DNA of 64,000 nt from Winogradskya humida (GCF_016862215.1 NZ_BOMN01000102.1:1-64000), one strand, 5' to 3'. Counted from the stretch's first letter, positions 26,701 through 34,912 are shown. Numbers and translations are program-made. Notes: generated by a model not told the origin, from the letters alone.

Positions 26701-27188
26701 TTCATCAGCAGCACCAGCACGATCGACACCAGCACCATGCCGATGCCGGCCGGCCACCAGGCGAAGAACGCGGTGACGATCGACAGCACCGCCACGGCGA
26801 GGGACTGGGCCAGCCGCACGCCGCTGCCGCGCAGCTCGGAGCCGACCTGGTAGACGTCGCTGTCGATCCGGTCGAGCAGCTCGCCGACCGGGGTGTTCTC
26901 CAGCGTGGGCACGTCCTGGCCGAACGCGACCCGGCACAGCCCGCGGCGGGCGGACGCGGCCCAGTCGGCGGTCAGCCGGGCAGCGGCCAGGCTGACCATG
27001 ACGTCGCTGAGCACGGCGACGACCAGCGCACCCGACAGCACCCCGAACAACGGCATCGACCGGTGCACCAGCACGGCCCCGGCGAGGCCCAGCGACGCGG
27101 CCTGTCCGGCGGCCCCGAGCACGATGAGGACGACGATGAGGGCGGTGCGACGGGGCGAAGTTACCCATAAGTCGCGAAGCAGACGCAT
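23727..27188 (-). CDS. four-domain fused ABC exporter (TMD-NBD-TMD-NBD)
   Basis: An 1153-residue protein, two ABC exporter halves in one chain. Half 1: six membrane helices to about residue 280, then NBD1 with GRTGSGKST, signature LSAGQEQLVAFA, VVILDEAT and switch His in VIVAHRLSS. Half 2: membrane helices from about 625 to 890, then NBD2 with GPVGAGKSS and signature LSGGQLQRLALARAL. NBD2 reads LLVADDVSS, with the catalytic glutamate replaced by aspartate, and VVGSTSKRAAL, without the switch histidine, so only one ATP site is fully canonical. It probably exports lipid, drug or peptide. GAGG lies seven bases before ATG 27188. Confidence 0.93.
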   Translation of the reverse strand: MRLLRDLWVTSPRRTALIVVLIVLGAAGQAASLGLAGAVLVHRSMPLFGVLSGALVVAVLSDVMVSLAAARLTADWAASARRGLCRVAFGQDVPTLENTPVGELLDRIDSDVYQVGSELRGSGVRLAQSLAVAVLSIVTAFFAWWPAGIGMVLVSIVLVLLMNKPIQRISPVRISEEEAWSDLAAVMEEAIHGQDDVRTSLAAPYVRGLYARRAREVLRRGRIVWRMSSRITMTAGAITRVLIAALVVAGAWALTAGHIDSARLTAVWLLALGFGGTLEQVTRMVPELQNALGAWGRVLLLRDVPQEPSGGEDPTDGLLEVRDLTFRYGEADSERPAALRDVTLTFAPGRSYALIGRTGSGKSTLAKVLTRAVDVPRGTVFLGGTDMVDLDVEGLRRWTAIVPQRTEILAGTLAENIALFDPELLSGAGDALQELGLTAWSSTLPDGIDTKLGEGGYVLSAGQEQLVAFARILVRDPKVVILDEATARMDPVTEAWVQRATDRLLRGRIGVIVAHRLSSVQRCDEVVVLADGAVLEAGPMAQSRRFAELLASSNMVAPARAGGGVALLEREPEEPLRTELGNTLPLEDPPPLPEPPPARTFREIFRLTTNDPRYGLAAVGLFVILVLLGLDGAILPLFWAHVVDGLGDPLWPAIGIAASLIVAIPTLYYTGTWFPEWWVRQMLRISQRLVHGQIGPRRITKFTPAEVVAQGGDTERVVMLADNLVDTSISLLMIVTMTLASQSFVPAMFFVGTMVVSGLMATLFGPRLERAARRTVAARASFATALVSSLSAARTVKLAGATVPVLNHLAGLDEIRSERQRREIAIQVWARSTPSVLSGLLPIAVWALYLAGNLSAAATLIAVATLGSARWFAWTTASLVSHFPSARVWTRRTVAMAGAAAYSSAVPGVDINAGTAEAPQAAPRDPLRQLRLTGFSAVHENGTVGAKDIDLTVNRGELVLVVGPVGAGKSSLLRALAGIVHHTGSLTWNGRDVDEPELFLRPNQVGYVAQLPRVLSGTVADNIALGHQVDAADAVTTAQLEHDLAVAGGGLQLLIGHKGTRLSGGQLQRLALARALAPRTELLVADDVSSALDVTTELELWRALRGHGVTVVGSTSKRAALSGADRVVVLIGGRAVAQGTWQELENTYGHLAG

Positions 27189-27672
27189 CAGAGGTCCTCA
27201 AGCAGCAGGGAAGGCGGTACCCACCATCCTGCGTGCCCGGGCGGGTCCGGCTCAACGCATTTACGGCGATCCGGACGTCACGTGCGTCACCTTTGCGCCG
27301 GATCCCCCGCGCCGGCAGGCCCGGCCGTCCATTTAGGAACGGTCACGGGACAGCGATATATTTCTATTAAATGTCCTTGCACAGAGACAACCATGCCTCT
27401 CACGGCAGGCGTGGATCCTTTGGCTTATTGCCTTGATCGCAGGATTTCTTCCGGCCATAGCTACCCCGTGCGTAGATTGTCCGAAGTTCTGCCCGTCTGG
27501 CTGCACCATGCAGCGATCCGTAACCGCCAGGTCGGTGACGAAAACAAAAACGAAACGTGAACGAAATGGCGGGCCTTCGCTGTTATTCGTTTGATATGTC
27601 AAACCATTTCTCACGGCAATTACGCGGACTACGTTTCCCACCGCGGCATCGAGGAACCGGCACGCAGAGCGC
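27189..27672. other. AT-rich intergenic region upstream of the peptide transporter operon
   Basis: Nearly 500 bases between the divergent ABC exporter and importer genes. The stretch 27340-27600 is visibly richer in A and T than anything nearby (for example GATATATTTCTATTAAATG near 27355 and GAAAACAAAAACGAAACG near 27540). I find no convincing ORF in it. It probably holds the promoter and regulatory sites of the dpp operon; TATTAA at 27364-27369 is a possible -10. Confidence 0.5.
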
Positions 27673-28653
27673 GTGGCGGTGGCATGCCCGACGGAGGTGA
27701 TCCACCGCGTGGAACGGCTGAGCACCCGGGGCAAGTCCCCGACAGCGATCGCGTTCGCCCGGCTCCGCACGGACCGGGTCGCGGTGATCTGCGGGAGCAT
27801 CTTCCTGTTCTTCGTGCTGATCGCGATCTTCGCGCCGCTGCTGGCCAAGCTCGAGGGCCAGTCCCCCACGGCGTACCACCAGGAACTCGTCGACGACTAC
27901 GGCTTCCCGACGATCGGCCCGACCAGCGGGCACTGGTTCGGCGTCGAGCCCCGGCTCGGCCGGGACCTGTTCGCCCGGTGGGTCTACGGGTCGCGCCCGT
28001 CGCTGATCGTCGCCACGTCGGTCACGGTCATCACGTCGCTGCTCGGGGTCGTCGTCGGGCTCGTCGCCGGGTTCGCGGGCGGCTGGACCGACCGGATCCT
28101 GTCCTGGGTCATCGACTTCGTGCTGAGCCTGCCGTACCTGCTCTTCGCGATCGCGGTGCCGGCGGTGCTGCTGTCGATCTTCGTCGGCCCGGCGGACGGC
28201 GCCTCGGTCGACCAGGTGTCGCGGGTGCGGTTCATCTCGCTGATCCTGGTGCTGTCGCTGTTCGGCTGGGCCGGGCTGGCGCGGCTGATCCGCGGTGAGG
28301 TGCTGTCGCTGCGGGAGCGGGAGTTCATCGCGGCGGCCCGTGTGCTCGGCGTACCGACCAGCAAGGTGCTCTTCAAGGAGCTGCTGCCCAACCTCGTCGC
28401 GCCGATCGTGGTGTCGACGTCCATGGCGCTGCCCTCGTACATCGTCGTCGAGGCCGGCCTGACGTACCTGGGTGTCGGGCTGACCGAACCGACACCCTCC
28501 TGGGGCGTGACGATCTCCGCCGCCCAGAGCTTCTACCGGGCCGACCCGCTCTACCTGTGGTTGCCCGTGCTCGGCATCACCGTGCTCGTCGTGGCGCTCA
28601 GCCTGCTCGGCGACTCGGTCCGCGATGCCTTCGACCCCCGCACCCGACGGTGA
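27673..28653 (+). CDS. peptide ABC transporter permease, DppC-like
   Basis: A 326-residue inner-membrane permease from GTG 27673; GTG 27709 behind GGAGG is an alternative start. Six hydrophobic segments are visible, with AVICGSIFLFFVLIAIFAPL as the first and a large periplasmic loop after it. The EAA-type cytoplasmic loop reads FIAAARVLGVPTSKVLFKEL, the coupling helix for the ATPases. It is the first gene of the operon C-A-B-D-F. The family imports di- and oligopeptides or nickel; the associated binding protein favours peptides. Confidence 0.88.
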   Translation: MAVACPTEVIHRVERLSTRGKSPTAIAFARLRTDRVAVICGSIFLFFVLIAIFAPLLAKLEGQSPTAYHQELVDDYGFPTIGPTSGHWFGVEPRLGRDLFARWVYGSRPSLIVATSVTVITSLLGVVVGLVAGFAGGWTDRILSWVIDFVLSLPYLLFAIAVPAVLLSIFVGPADGASVDQVSRVRFISLILVLSLFGWAGLARLIRGEVLSLREREFIAAARVLGVPTSKVLFKELLPNLVAPIVVSTSMALPSYIVVEAGLTYLGVGLTEPTPSWGVTISAAQSFYRADPLYLWLPVLGITVLVVALSLLGDSVRDAFDPRTRR

Positions 28654-28697
28654 CGGTAGCTACGCCCTTCCTGGTGACAGTTTTGAGAAGAGGAACA

Positions 28698-30443
28698 ATG
28701 GCGAGGCGTTACAAAGCGGCTGTGGCAGCGACCGCTGTCGTGGCCCTGGGGCTCACGGGCTGCGGCAGCCCGTCGTCCAACAACGGCAACAAGCCGGATT
28801 CCGGCAACGGCGCGATCACCACGCAGACCTCGTCGATCGACGCGGCCGCGAAGGGCCCGGCCGCCGCCGTGCCGGGTGCGAAGAACGGCGGTGTGCTGAC
28901 CGTCTACTCCGCGAGCACGCCGAACACGTTCGACCCGACCGACACCTACTACTCCGACTCGCTGGCCATCGGGCGGCTGCTCTACCGCACCCCGACCCAG
29001 TTCGTGGTCCGCGACGGCAAGTCGGTGCTCGTGCCCGACCTCACCGACGTCGGCAGCGTCTCGGACGACAAGCTGACCTGGACGTTCAAGATGCAGCCGG
29101 GCATCAAGTACCAGGACGGCAGCGAGATCAAGGTCGAGGATCTCGCGTACGCGATCAAGCGGTCCTTCGCCCGCGACCTGTACCCCAACGGCCCCGCGTA
29201 CCAGATGCAGTACTTCAAGGGCGGCGACACCTACAAGGGACCGTACGTCGCAGGCGGCGACAAGTTCGACGGCGTCGAGACCCAGGGCACCGACACGCTG
29301 GTCATCCATCTGACCCGCGCGTTCGCCGACCTGCCGTTCTTCATGACGTTCCCGCTGTTCTCGCCGATCCCGCAGGCGAAGGACACCAAGGCCGACTACA
29401 AGAACAAGCCGATCTCGAGCGGACCGTACGAGTTCGACACGTACACCCCCGGCGTCGAGCTGAAGCTGAAGAAGAACCCCAACTGGGACGCGAACACCGA
29501 CGCGGCGCGGCACAACTACGTCGACGGCTACGACTTCAAGTGGGGTGGCGAGGACGTCAAGACCCAGCAGCAGGTCCTCAACAGCAACGGCCCCGACGCG
29601 AGCGCGCTGAACTACGCCGACGTGGACAGCACGCTCGTCCCGCAGGTGACCGGTGACAAGAAGGCCCAGCTCGTGTCGGGTGAGAGCCCCTGCACGTACG
29701 TGTGGCAGATGGACACGACGAAGATCCCGCTCGAGGTGCGCAAGGCGATCGCGAAGGCGTGGCCGTACGACCAGACCTGGAAGGCCGCCGGGGTCAGCGA
29801 CCTCATCGGCCAGAAGGCCAGCACGTTCATGCCGCCCGGCGTCCCCGGCTACCAGGCGTACCCTGCGGTGACCGACCTGTCCGGCACCGGGACCGGTGAC
29901 GCCGCGGGTGCGAAGGCGCTGCTGGAGGCCGCCGGCAAGACCGGCTTCGAGGTGAGCTGGTACTACGACAACACCAAGCCGATCTCGCAGCAGGTCAGCC
30001 AGGTCCGCGCCGACGCGCTCACCGCGGCGGGCTTCAAGGTCAAGGCGATCGGTGTCACCACCGCCGACCTGCGTACCAAGATCTCGGACTACTCCGCGCC
30101 GGTCAACATGGCGCAGGGTCCCCGCGGCTGGTGCTCCGACTGGCCGAGCGGCGGCTCCTGGCTGCCCGTCATGTTCCAGTCCCACAGCGTCGCCGACCAG
30201 ACGAGCTGGGGCATGCAGCAGGACAAGACCGTGGACGCGCAGATCGACGCCGTGGCGAACATGCCCGCTGACCAGGCCGTCTCGAAGTGGGCCGGGCTCG
30301 ACCAGGCGATGATGGAGAAGTACCTCGCGATCCCGTTCTACTACACCAAGATGGGCATCGTCGTCGGGACGAACGTCGGTGGCGCCCAGGGCGACCCCGG
30401 TGCCGGTATGCCGGCGTTCTACGACATCTACCTGAAGAGCTGA
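28698..30443 (+). CDS. family 5 peptide-binding lipoprotein of ABC importer
   Basis: A 581-residue lipoprotein from ATG 28698 with AGAGGA upstream. The signal ends in the lipobox LGLTGC, followed by a Ser/Asn/Gly linker. The mature part has family 5 binding-protein features: NTFDPTDTYYSDSLAIGRLLY, TWTFKMQPGIKYQDGSEIKVEDLAYAIKR split over residues about 125-150, YKNKPISSGPYEFDTYTPG and the late MAQGPRGWCSDWPSGGSW. It binds extracellular peptides or similar solutes and delivers them to the flanking permeases. A long hairpin after its stop may raise its mRNA level over the downstream genes. Confidence 0.92.
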   Translation: MARRYKAAVAATAVVALGLTGCGSPSSNNGNKPDSGNGAITTQTSSIDAAAKGPAAAVPGAKNGGVLTVYSASTPNTFDPTDTYYSDSLAIGRLLYRTPTQFVVRDGKSVLVPDLTDVGSVSDDKLTWTFKMQPGIKYQDGSEIKVEDLAYAIKRSFARDLYPNGPAYQMQYFKGGDTYKGPYVAGGDKFDGVETQGTDTLVIHLTRAFADLPFFMTFPLFSPIPQAKDTKADYKNKPISSGPYEFDTYTPGVELKLKKNPNWDANTDAARHNYVDGYDFKWGGEDVKTQQQVLNSNGPDASALNYADVDSTLVPQVTGDKKAQLVSGESPCTYVWQMDTTKIPLEVRKAIAKAWPYDQTWKAAGVSDLIGQKASTFMPPGVPGYQAYPAVTDLSGTGTGDAAGAKALLEAAGKTGFEVSWYYDNTKPISQQVSQVRADALTAAGFKVKAIGVTTADLRTKISDYSAPVNMAQGPRGWCSDWPSGGSWLPVMFQSHSVADQTSWGMQQDKTVDAQIDAVANMPADQAVSKWAGLDQAMMEKYLAIPFYYTKMGIVVGTNVGGAQGDPGAGMPAFYDIYLKS

Positions 30444-30448
30444 CAACC

Positions 30449-30482
30449 CCGTGGCGGCCCGGTCCCCACCGGGCCGCCACGG
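30449..30482 (+). terminator. intercistronic hairpin after the peptide-binding protein gene
   Basis: A perfect 15-bp stem (CCGTGGCGGCCCGGT at 30449-30463 and its complement at 30468-30482) with a CCCC loop, followed by GGCTCTTTCA. In transporter operons such hairpins cause partial termination or 3' mRNA stabilisation, so that the binding protein is made in excess. Confidence 0.75.
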
Positions 30483-30505
30483 CTCTTTCACCTGGAGTCC
30501 CCGCG

Positions 30506-31483
30506 GTGCTGCTCTACATCCTGAAACGCGTGGTGAGCGCGATCTCCGTCGTCGTCGTCACGCTGGTCGCCAGCTTCGCGCTGTTCTTCCTCGCCCCGAC
30601 GGACCCGGCCGGCACGATCTGCGGCACCCGCTGCAACGCGGACCGCCTCGCCGAGATCCGCTCCAGCCTCGGCCTCGACGAGCCCCCGATCGAGCAGATC
30701 GGCGGCTACATGAAGGGCATCCTGGTCGGGCGGGACTACACGACCAGCGGCGTCGTCCAGCACTGCGACGCACCGTGCCTCGGCTACTCGTACACGCTGG
30801 GTCAGCCCGTCACCAAGCTGCTGGCGCAGGCGCTGCCCGTGACGGTGTCCATCGTGCTCGGCGGTGCGGTCGTCTACCTCTTCTTCGGCGTGCTGTTCGG
30901 CACGCTGTCCGCGCAGCGCCGCGGCGGCACCCTCGACCGGGCGCTGATCGGCTCCTCCATCGTCATCAACTCGATCCCGTACTTCGTGGTCGCGGTCCTG
31001 GTCGCGCTCTACGTCACGGTCCTGCCGCACTCGGAGTACCACCCGCTGCTCAGCAATCCGCTGCTGTGGGCGAGCGGGCTGGTCGCCGCATGGCTGACCC
31101 TGGGCCTGACGAACGCGGCCGCGTACACCCGGTACTCGCGGGCGTCGATGATCGAGTCGCTCGGGCAGGACTTCGTGCGTACCGCCCGGTCCAAGGGCAT
31201 CAGCGAACGCCGGGTGGTCTACCGCCACGGGCTGCGCGCGGCCCTGACGCCGGTGGTGACGATCTTCGGCATCGACCTGGCCGGGCAGCTCACCGGCGCC
31301 ATCTTCACCGAGCAGATCTTCGGCCTGCCCGGCATCGGCGTGCTCACCCTGCGCGCCTTCAACCAGTACGACCTTCCGGTGCTGATGGGCTGCGTCCTGC
31401 TCGGCTCGGTGGTGCTGGTCGTCATGAACCTCGTCGTGGACATCGTCTACACGGTCCTCGACCCCCGGGTGCGGCTCGGATGA
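30506..31483 (+). CDS. peptide ABC transporter permease, DppB-like
   Basis: A 325-residue membrane protein from GTG 30506, which has CTGGAGT eight bases upstream. The first helix is LLYILKRVVSAISVVVVTLV followed by ASFALFFLAPTDPAG, the standard DppB/OppB start, and the coupling loop reads FVRTARSKGISERRVVYRHG. The insertion with CGTRCNAD and VQHCDAPCLGYS gives four cysteines in the first external loop, less usual for the family. It pairs with the DppC-like permease encoded two genes upstream. Confidence 0.92.
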   Translation: MLLYILKRVVSAISVVVVTLVASFALFFLAPTDPAGTICGTRCNADRLAEIRSSLGLDEPPIEQIGGYMKGILVGRDYTTSGVVQHCDAPCLGYSYTLGQPVTKLLAQALPVTVSIVLGGAVVYLFFGVLFGTLSAQRRGGTLDRALIGSSIVINSIPYFVVAVLVALYVTVLPHSEYHPLLSNPLLWASGLVAAWLTLGLTNAAAYTRYSRASMIESLGQDFVRTARSKGISERRVVYRHGLRAALTPVVTIFGIDLAGQLTGAIFTEQIFGLPGIGVLTLRAFNQYDLPVLMGCVLLGSVVLVVMNLVVDIVYTVLDPRVRLG

Positions 31484-31511
31484 CCCCCCTTCTCACCCGC
31501 GAGGCGGCACG

Positions 31512-32597
31512 ATGAGCGACCAGACCCTGCGGGGACCCGAGACGGTGGTACGCACACCGCGCAAGGCGGCGACCGGGGAGGCGTACCTGGAGGTCTCCGA
31601 TCTGCGGGTGCAGTTCCCCACCGCGGACGGGACGGTCGACGCGGTCCAGGGCCTCAGCTACTCCCTGCCGCTGGGCCGGACCCTGGCGATCGTCGGGGAG
31701 TCCGGCTCCGGCAAGAGCGTGTCCAGCATGGCGGTGCTGGGGCTGCACGACCCGCGCGGCACCCGGATCACCGGCTCGATCAAGGTCGGCGGGAAGCAGG
31801 TCGTCGGGATGTCCGCCGACGAGCTGCGCCGTTACCGGGGTGCCGACGCGGCGATGATCTTCCAGGACCCGCAGTCGTCGCTGCACCCGTACTTCACGAT
31901 CGGTGACCAGATCATGGAGTCGTACCGCGCGCACCACAAGGTGTCGAAACGGGTGGCCAAGGCGCAGGCGATCGACATGCTGGGCCGGGTCGGCATCCCC
32001 AACCCGCAGCGGCGGATCAGCAGTTACCCGCACGAGTTCTCCGGCGGCATGCGCCAGCGCGCGATGATCGCGATGGCGCTGGTCAACGATCCGAAACTGC
32101 TCATCGCCGACGAGCCGACCACCGCACTGGACGTCACCGTGCAGGCGCAGATCCTCGACCTCATCGGCGACCTGCAACGCGACTTCGGCTCCGCGGTCGT
32201 GTTCATCACGCACGACCTCGGCGTGGTGGCCGAGGTCGCCGATGACGTCCTGGTCATGTACGCCGGCAACGCGGTCGAGCACGGCCCGGTCGGCAAGGTG
32301 CTCGGCGCGCCGCTCCACCCGTACACATGGGGTCTGCTGGAAAGCCTTCCCGCTCTCTCCGGGGAACCCGCACCGCTGCACCCGATCCCGGGCAGCCCGC
32401 CGAGCCTGCTCGCTGTCCCGAGCGGTTGCCCGTTCCACCCGCGCTGCGAGTTCCGTGACCGGGTCGGCGGCGAGCACTGCACCACGGTGCACCCCGGCCT
32501 CGTCCCGCGCACGGCCGACACCGGTCGCCTGTCGCGCTGCCATCTGAAGGACCCGGACCGGGTGTATCAGATCGAGATCCTGCCCCGGCTGCCGTGA
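31512..32597 (+). CDS. peptide ABC transporter ATP-binding protein, DppD-like
   Basis: A 361-residue cytoplasmic ATPase. Walker A GESGSGKS, Q-loop IFQDPQSSLHPYF, signature FSGGMRQRAMIAMAL, Walker B LLIADEPTTALD and switch FITHDLGVV are all present. The C-terminal oligopeptide/dipeptide extension has GCPFHPRCEFRDRVGGEHC with the conserved cysteines. ATG 31512 lies 28 bases after the DppB-like stop. Its stop overlaps the next start as GTGA. Confidence 0.94.
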   Translation: MSDQTLRGPETVVRTPRKAATGEAYLEVSDLRVQFPTADGTVDAVQGLSYSLPLGRTLAIVGESGSGKSVSSMAVLGLHDPRGTRITGSIKVGGKQVVGMSADELRRYRGADAAMIFQDPQSSLHPYFTIGDQIMESYRAHHKVSKRVAKAQAIDMLGRVGIPNPQRRISSYPHEFSGGMRQRAMIAMALVNDPKLLIADEPTTALDVTVQAQILDLIGDLQRDFGSAVVFITHDLGVVAEVADDVLVMYAGNAVEHGPVGKVLGAPLHPYTWGLLESLPALSGEPAPLHPIPGSPPSLLAVPSGCPFHPRCEFRDRVGGEHCTTVHPGLVPRTADTGRLSRCHLKDPDRVYQIEILPRLP

Positions 32598-33616
32598 GGG
32601 ACGACGCGATGACCACCGACACGACCGGCACGCCGCTGCTGCGGCTCGACGGCCTCCAGATGCACTTCCCGATCAAGGGCGACGGCCTGCTGGCACGGCG
32701 CAAGCAGTGGGTACGCGCAGTCGACGGCGTCGACCTCACGCTCGCCCCCGGTGAGACACTCGGGCTGGTCGGCGAGTCCGGCTGCGGCAAGTCGACGACG
32801 GCCCGCCTGATCACCCGGCTGCTGGAACCGACCGCGGGGAGCATCGAATACGAAGGCACCGACATCGCGCACCTGTCCCAGCGCCGGCTGCGGCCCTACC
32901 GGCGCGAGATCCAGCTGATCTTCCAGGACCCGTACTCGTCGCTGAACCCCCGGCACACCGTCGGGACGATCGTCGGCACGGCGCTGCGTACCCATGACAT
33001 GGTCCCCCGCAGCGGTGAGCTCAAGCGGGTCCAGGAGCTGCTCGAACTCGTCGGCCTGAACCCGGAGCACTACAACCGCTACCCGCACGAGTTCTCCGGC
33101 GGGCAGCGCCAGCGCATCGGCATCGCCCGGGCCCTGGCCGCGCGCCCGAAGGTCATCGTCGCCGACGAGCCGGTCAGCGCGCTGGACGTGTCGATCCAGG
33201 CGCAGGTCATGAACCTGCTCGAGAACCTGCGCAAGGAACTCGGCATCGCGTTCGTCTTCATCGCCCACGACCTCGGGGTGGTGCGGCACTTCTGCGACCG
33301 GGTCGCCGTCATGTACCTGGGACGGGTCGTCGAGGAGGGGCCCCGGGACGCGTTGTACGAGGCGCCGCAGCATCCGTACACCCAGGCTCTGCTCTCCGCC
33401 GTGCCCGACATCGGCGTGGTCCGTGGCATCCCGCCGCGCCGCCGGATCCGGCTGGCCGGGGACGTCCCGAGCCCGGTCGACCCGCCGTCGGGCTGCCGCT
33501 TCCGCACCCGGTGCTGGAAGGCCCAGGACATCTGCACCACCGAGGAGCCGCAGCTCATCGAGCGGACGCCGGGTCAGCAGGTGGCCTGCCATTTTGCCGC
33601 GCAGCTGACCTCGTAG
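32594..33616 (+). CDS. peptide ABC transporter ATP-binding protein, DppF-like
   Basis: A 340-residue ATPase from GTG 32594, overlapping the previous stop; ATG 32609 behind GAGGGA is an equally good start. Walker A GESGCGKST, signature FSGGQRQRIGIARAL, Walker B VIVADEPVSALD, switch FIAHDLGVV and the C-terminal GCRFRTRCWKAQDIC extension are present. It completes the five-gene peptide importer. The gene after it is a phosphotransferase with its own probable promoter. Confidence 0.94.
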   Translation: MRDDAMTTDTTGTPLLRLDGLQMHFPIKGDGLLARRKQWVRAVDGVDLTLAPGETLGLVGESGCGKSTTARLITRLLEPTAGSIEYEGTDIAHLSQRRLRPYRREIQLIFQDPYSSLNPRHTVGTIVGTALRTHDMVPRSGELKRVQELLELVGLNPEHYNRYPHEFSGGQRQRIGIARALAARPKVIVADEPVSALDVSIQAQVMNLLENLRKELGIAFVFIAHDLGVVRHFCDRVAVMYLGRVVEEGPRDALYEAPQHPYTQALLSAVPDIGVVRGIPPRRRIRLAGDVPSPVDPPSGCRFRTRCWKAQDICTTEEPQLIERTPGQQVACHFAAQLTS

Positions 33617-33635
33617 AGATGTCATCATCAACGGC

Positions 33636-34538
33636 GTGCGCATCCCCGACGTGGTCCAGGCCAAGGCCCGCAGCGTCGGCGCCGCTTCCTGGCTGAGCTC
33701 CCTGCCGTCGCTGGTCACGTCGCTGAGCGCCGAGTGGGACTTCAGCGTGGGCCCGGCCTACGAGGACGCCACCGAGGCGTTCGTCGCGCCCGCCACCCTG
33801 GGCGACGGGACACCGGCGGTGCTGAAGCTGCTCGTGCCACGCCGGGGGACGGCCGCGCAGGACGAGATCACGGTGCTGCGGCTGGCCGGGGGTTCGGGAC
33901 TCGCGCGGCTGCTGCGCTCCGACGTGGAACGCTCGGCGCTGCTGCTCGAACGGCTCGGGCCGTCGATGGCTTCCGGGTCGCTGCCGCCGGCTGCGCGGCT
34001 CGCCATCCTCACCGACCTGGCTCAACGGGTGTGGCGGCCGGCTTCGGGGTTGCGGACAGGTGCGGAGAAAGGGGTCTGGCTGCGGGAACACATTGTCCGG
34101 CGGTGGGAGGAGGTGGGGCGGCCGTGCTCTGCGCGTACGGTGCACCATGCTCTGGCCTGCGCCGACCGCAGGATTGCCGCCCACGACGACGCCCGTGCGG
34201 TTCTGGTACACGGCGACGTGCACCAATGGAACGCGCTGCAAGCCGGGGACGGCTGGAAACTGGTCGACCCGGACGGCCTGCTCGCCGAACCCGAATACGA
34301 CCTGGGCGTCCTGATGCGCGAGGACCCGGTCGAACTCATGCACACCGACCCCTGGGACCGCGCCCACTGGCTGGCCGCCCGCACCGGCCTGAACGCCACC
34401 GCCATCTGGGAATGGGGCGTGGTCGAACGCGTCTCCACGGGCCTGCTCGCCGTCAGCATCGGACTCCAGCCGATCGGCGACCAGATGCTCGCCGCAGCCG
34501 ACGCCATCAGCGCCCTCGACCAGACCCGCCTACCGTGA
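33636..34538 (+). CDS. aminoglycoside 6-phosphotransferase-like kinase (APH(6)/Hur family)
   Basis: A 300-residue kinase from GTG 33636. It has AVLKLLVPRRG (nucleotide-binding lysine, about residue 64), ALLLERLG, the catalytic loop LVHGDVHQWNAL (HGDxHxxN) and the metal-binding VDPDGLLAEPEYDLG. These fit the aminoglycoside/hydroxyurea kinase family that includes streptomycin 6-kinases. Most actinomycete members are not proven to give resistance. A CATCAT stretch seven bases before the GTG and the absence of a ribosome binding site suggest a leaderless mRNA. Confidence 0.88.
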   Translation: MRIPDVVQAKARSVGAASWLSSLPSLVTSLSAEWDFSVGPAYEDATEAFVAPATLGDGTPAVLKLLVPRRGTAAQDEITVLRLAGGSGLARLLRSDVERSALLLERLGPSMASGSLPPAARLAILTDLAQRVWRPASGLRTGAEKGVWLREHIVRRWEEVGRPCSARTVHHALACADRRIAAHDDARAVLVHGDVHQWNALQAGDGWKLVDPDGLLAEPEYDLGVLMREDPVELMHTDPWDRAHWLAARTGLNATAIWEWGVVERVSTGLLAVSIGLQPIGDQMLAAADAISALDQTRLP

Positions 34539-34560
34539 GGAGCCGCGCCCTCGGCCGATA

Positions 34561-34811
34561 ATGGTGGTGAGCGTGATCTACGGGTGGGTCGCGCTCGTCC
34601 TGCTGGTCGCAACCCTCGTCCTGCTCATCGGCGGCTCGGCAGCTCGGTGGGCGGCGCCTTCGCCTTCCTGATCTTCTTTCTGACGTACGCCTCCATCGCC
34701 GCGGGCAACTGGCGGAACCGCCGCGGCGCCATCGCCCCCTTGGCCATCGGCATCCTCCCCATCGTCATGCTCCTCCTCCCCGCCGCCCGACGACCCTCTC
34801 CATCGTCATGA
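34561..34811 (+). pseudogene. small membrane protein with apparent frameshift
   Basis: The first frame from ATG 34561 (or GTG 34567) reads MVVSVIYGWVALVLLVATLV followed by LLIGG and then runs into a stop at about 34672. Another frame takes over at about 34630 with LGSSVGGAFAFLIFFLTYAS and IAPLAIGILPIVMLLLPAAR, ending at 34811. Together they give a three-helix membrane protein of about 83 residues broken by one base near 34625-34635. A GATAAT at 34557-34562 could be its -10. It may be decay or a sequence error. Confidence 0.55.
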
Positions 34812-34826
34812 GAAGACCGCAGTAAA

Positions 34827-34912
34827 CATTGAGGGTTATTCAGGACCTACCTTGAGCTGCAGATCGCCGCAGATGGACGACCTGATCTCCCCGTCCTGAA
34901 TAATCCTTCATG
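34827..34912 (-). repeat. 86-bp inverted-repeat element, copy 1 (homologous to 56193-56273)
   Basis: Imperfect 20-bp terminal arms, CATTGAGGGTTATTCAGGAC at 34827-34846 and GTCCTGAATAATCCTTCATG at 34893-34912 (17 of 20 paired), enclose 46 bases. Read on the minus strand, both arms and the inner ends (GGAG.TCAGG and CTCA.GGTAG) match the element upstream of zwf. The arms of the two copies differ at three positions where both partners changed, keeping the pairing. It lies between the broken membrane gene and a hypothetical ORF. The family is unknown to me. Confidence 0.75.

Noticed and set aside
25116..27170. 684-residue plus-strand frame opposite the fused ABC exporter
   Set aside because: Antisense shadow; rich in H, Q, R and G with no family signal.
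28551..30491. 646-residue minus-strand frame opposite the peptide-binding lipoprotein
   Set aside because: Antisense to a lipoprotein with clear signal and family motifs.
33636..34538. A dedicated antibiotic resistance island around the APH(6)-like kinase and mraY
   Set aside because: No biosynthetic genes or other resistance genes accompany them, and the interval between is decayed; the link is speculation.
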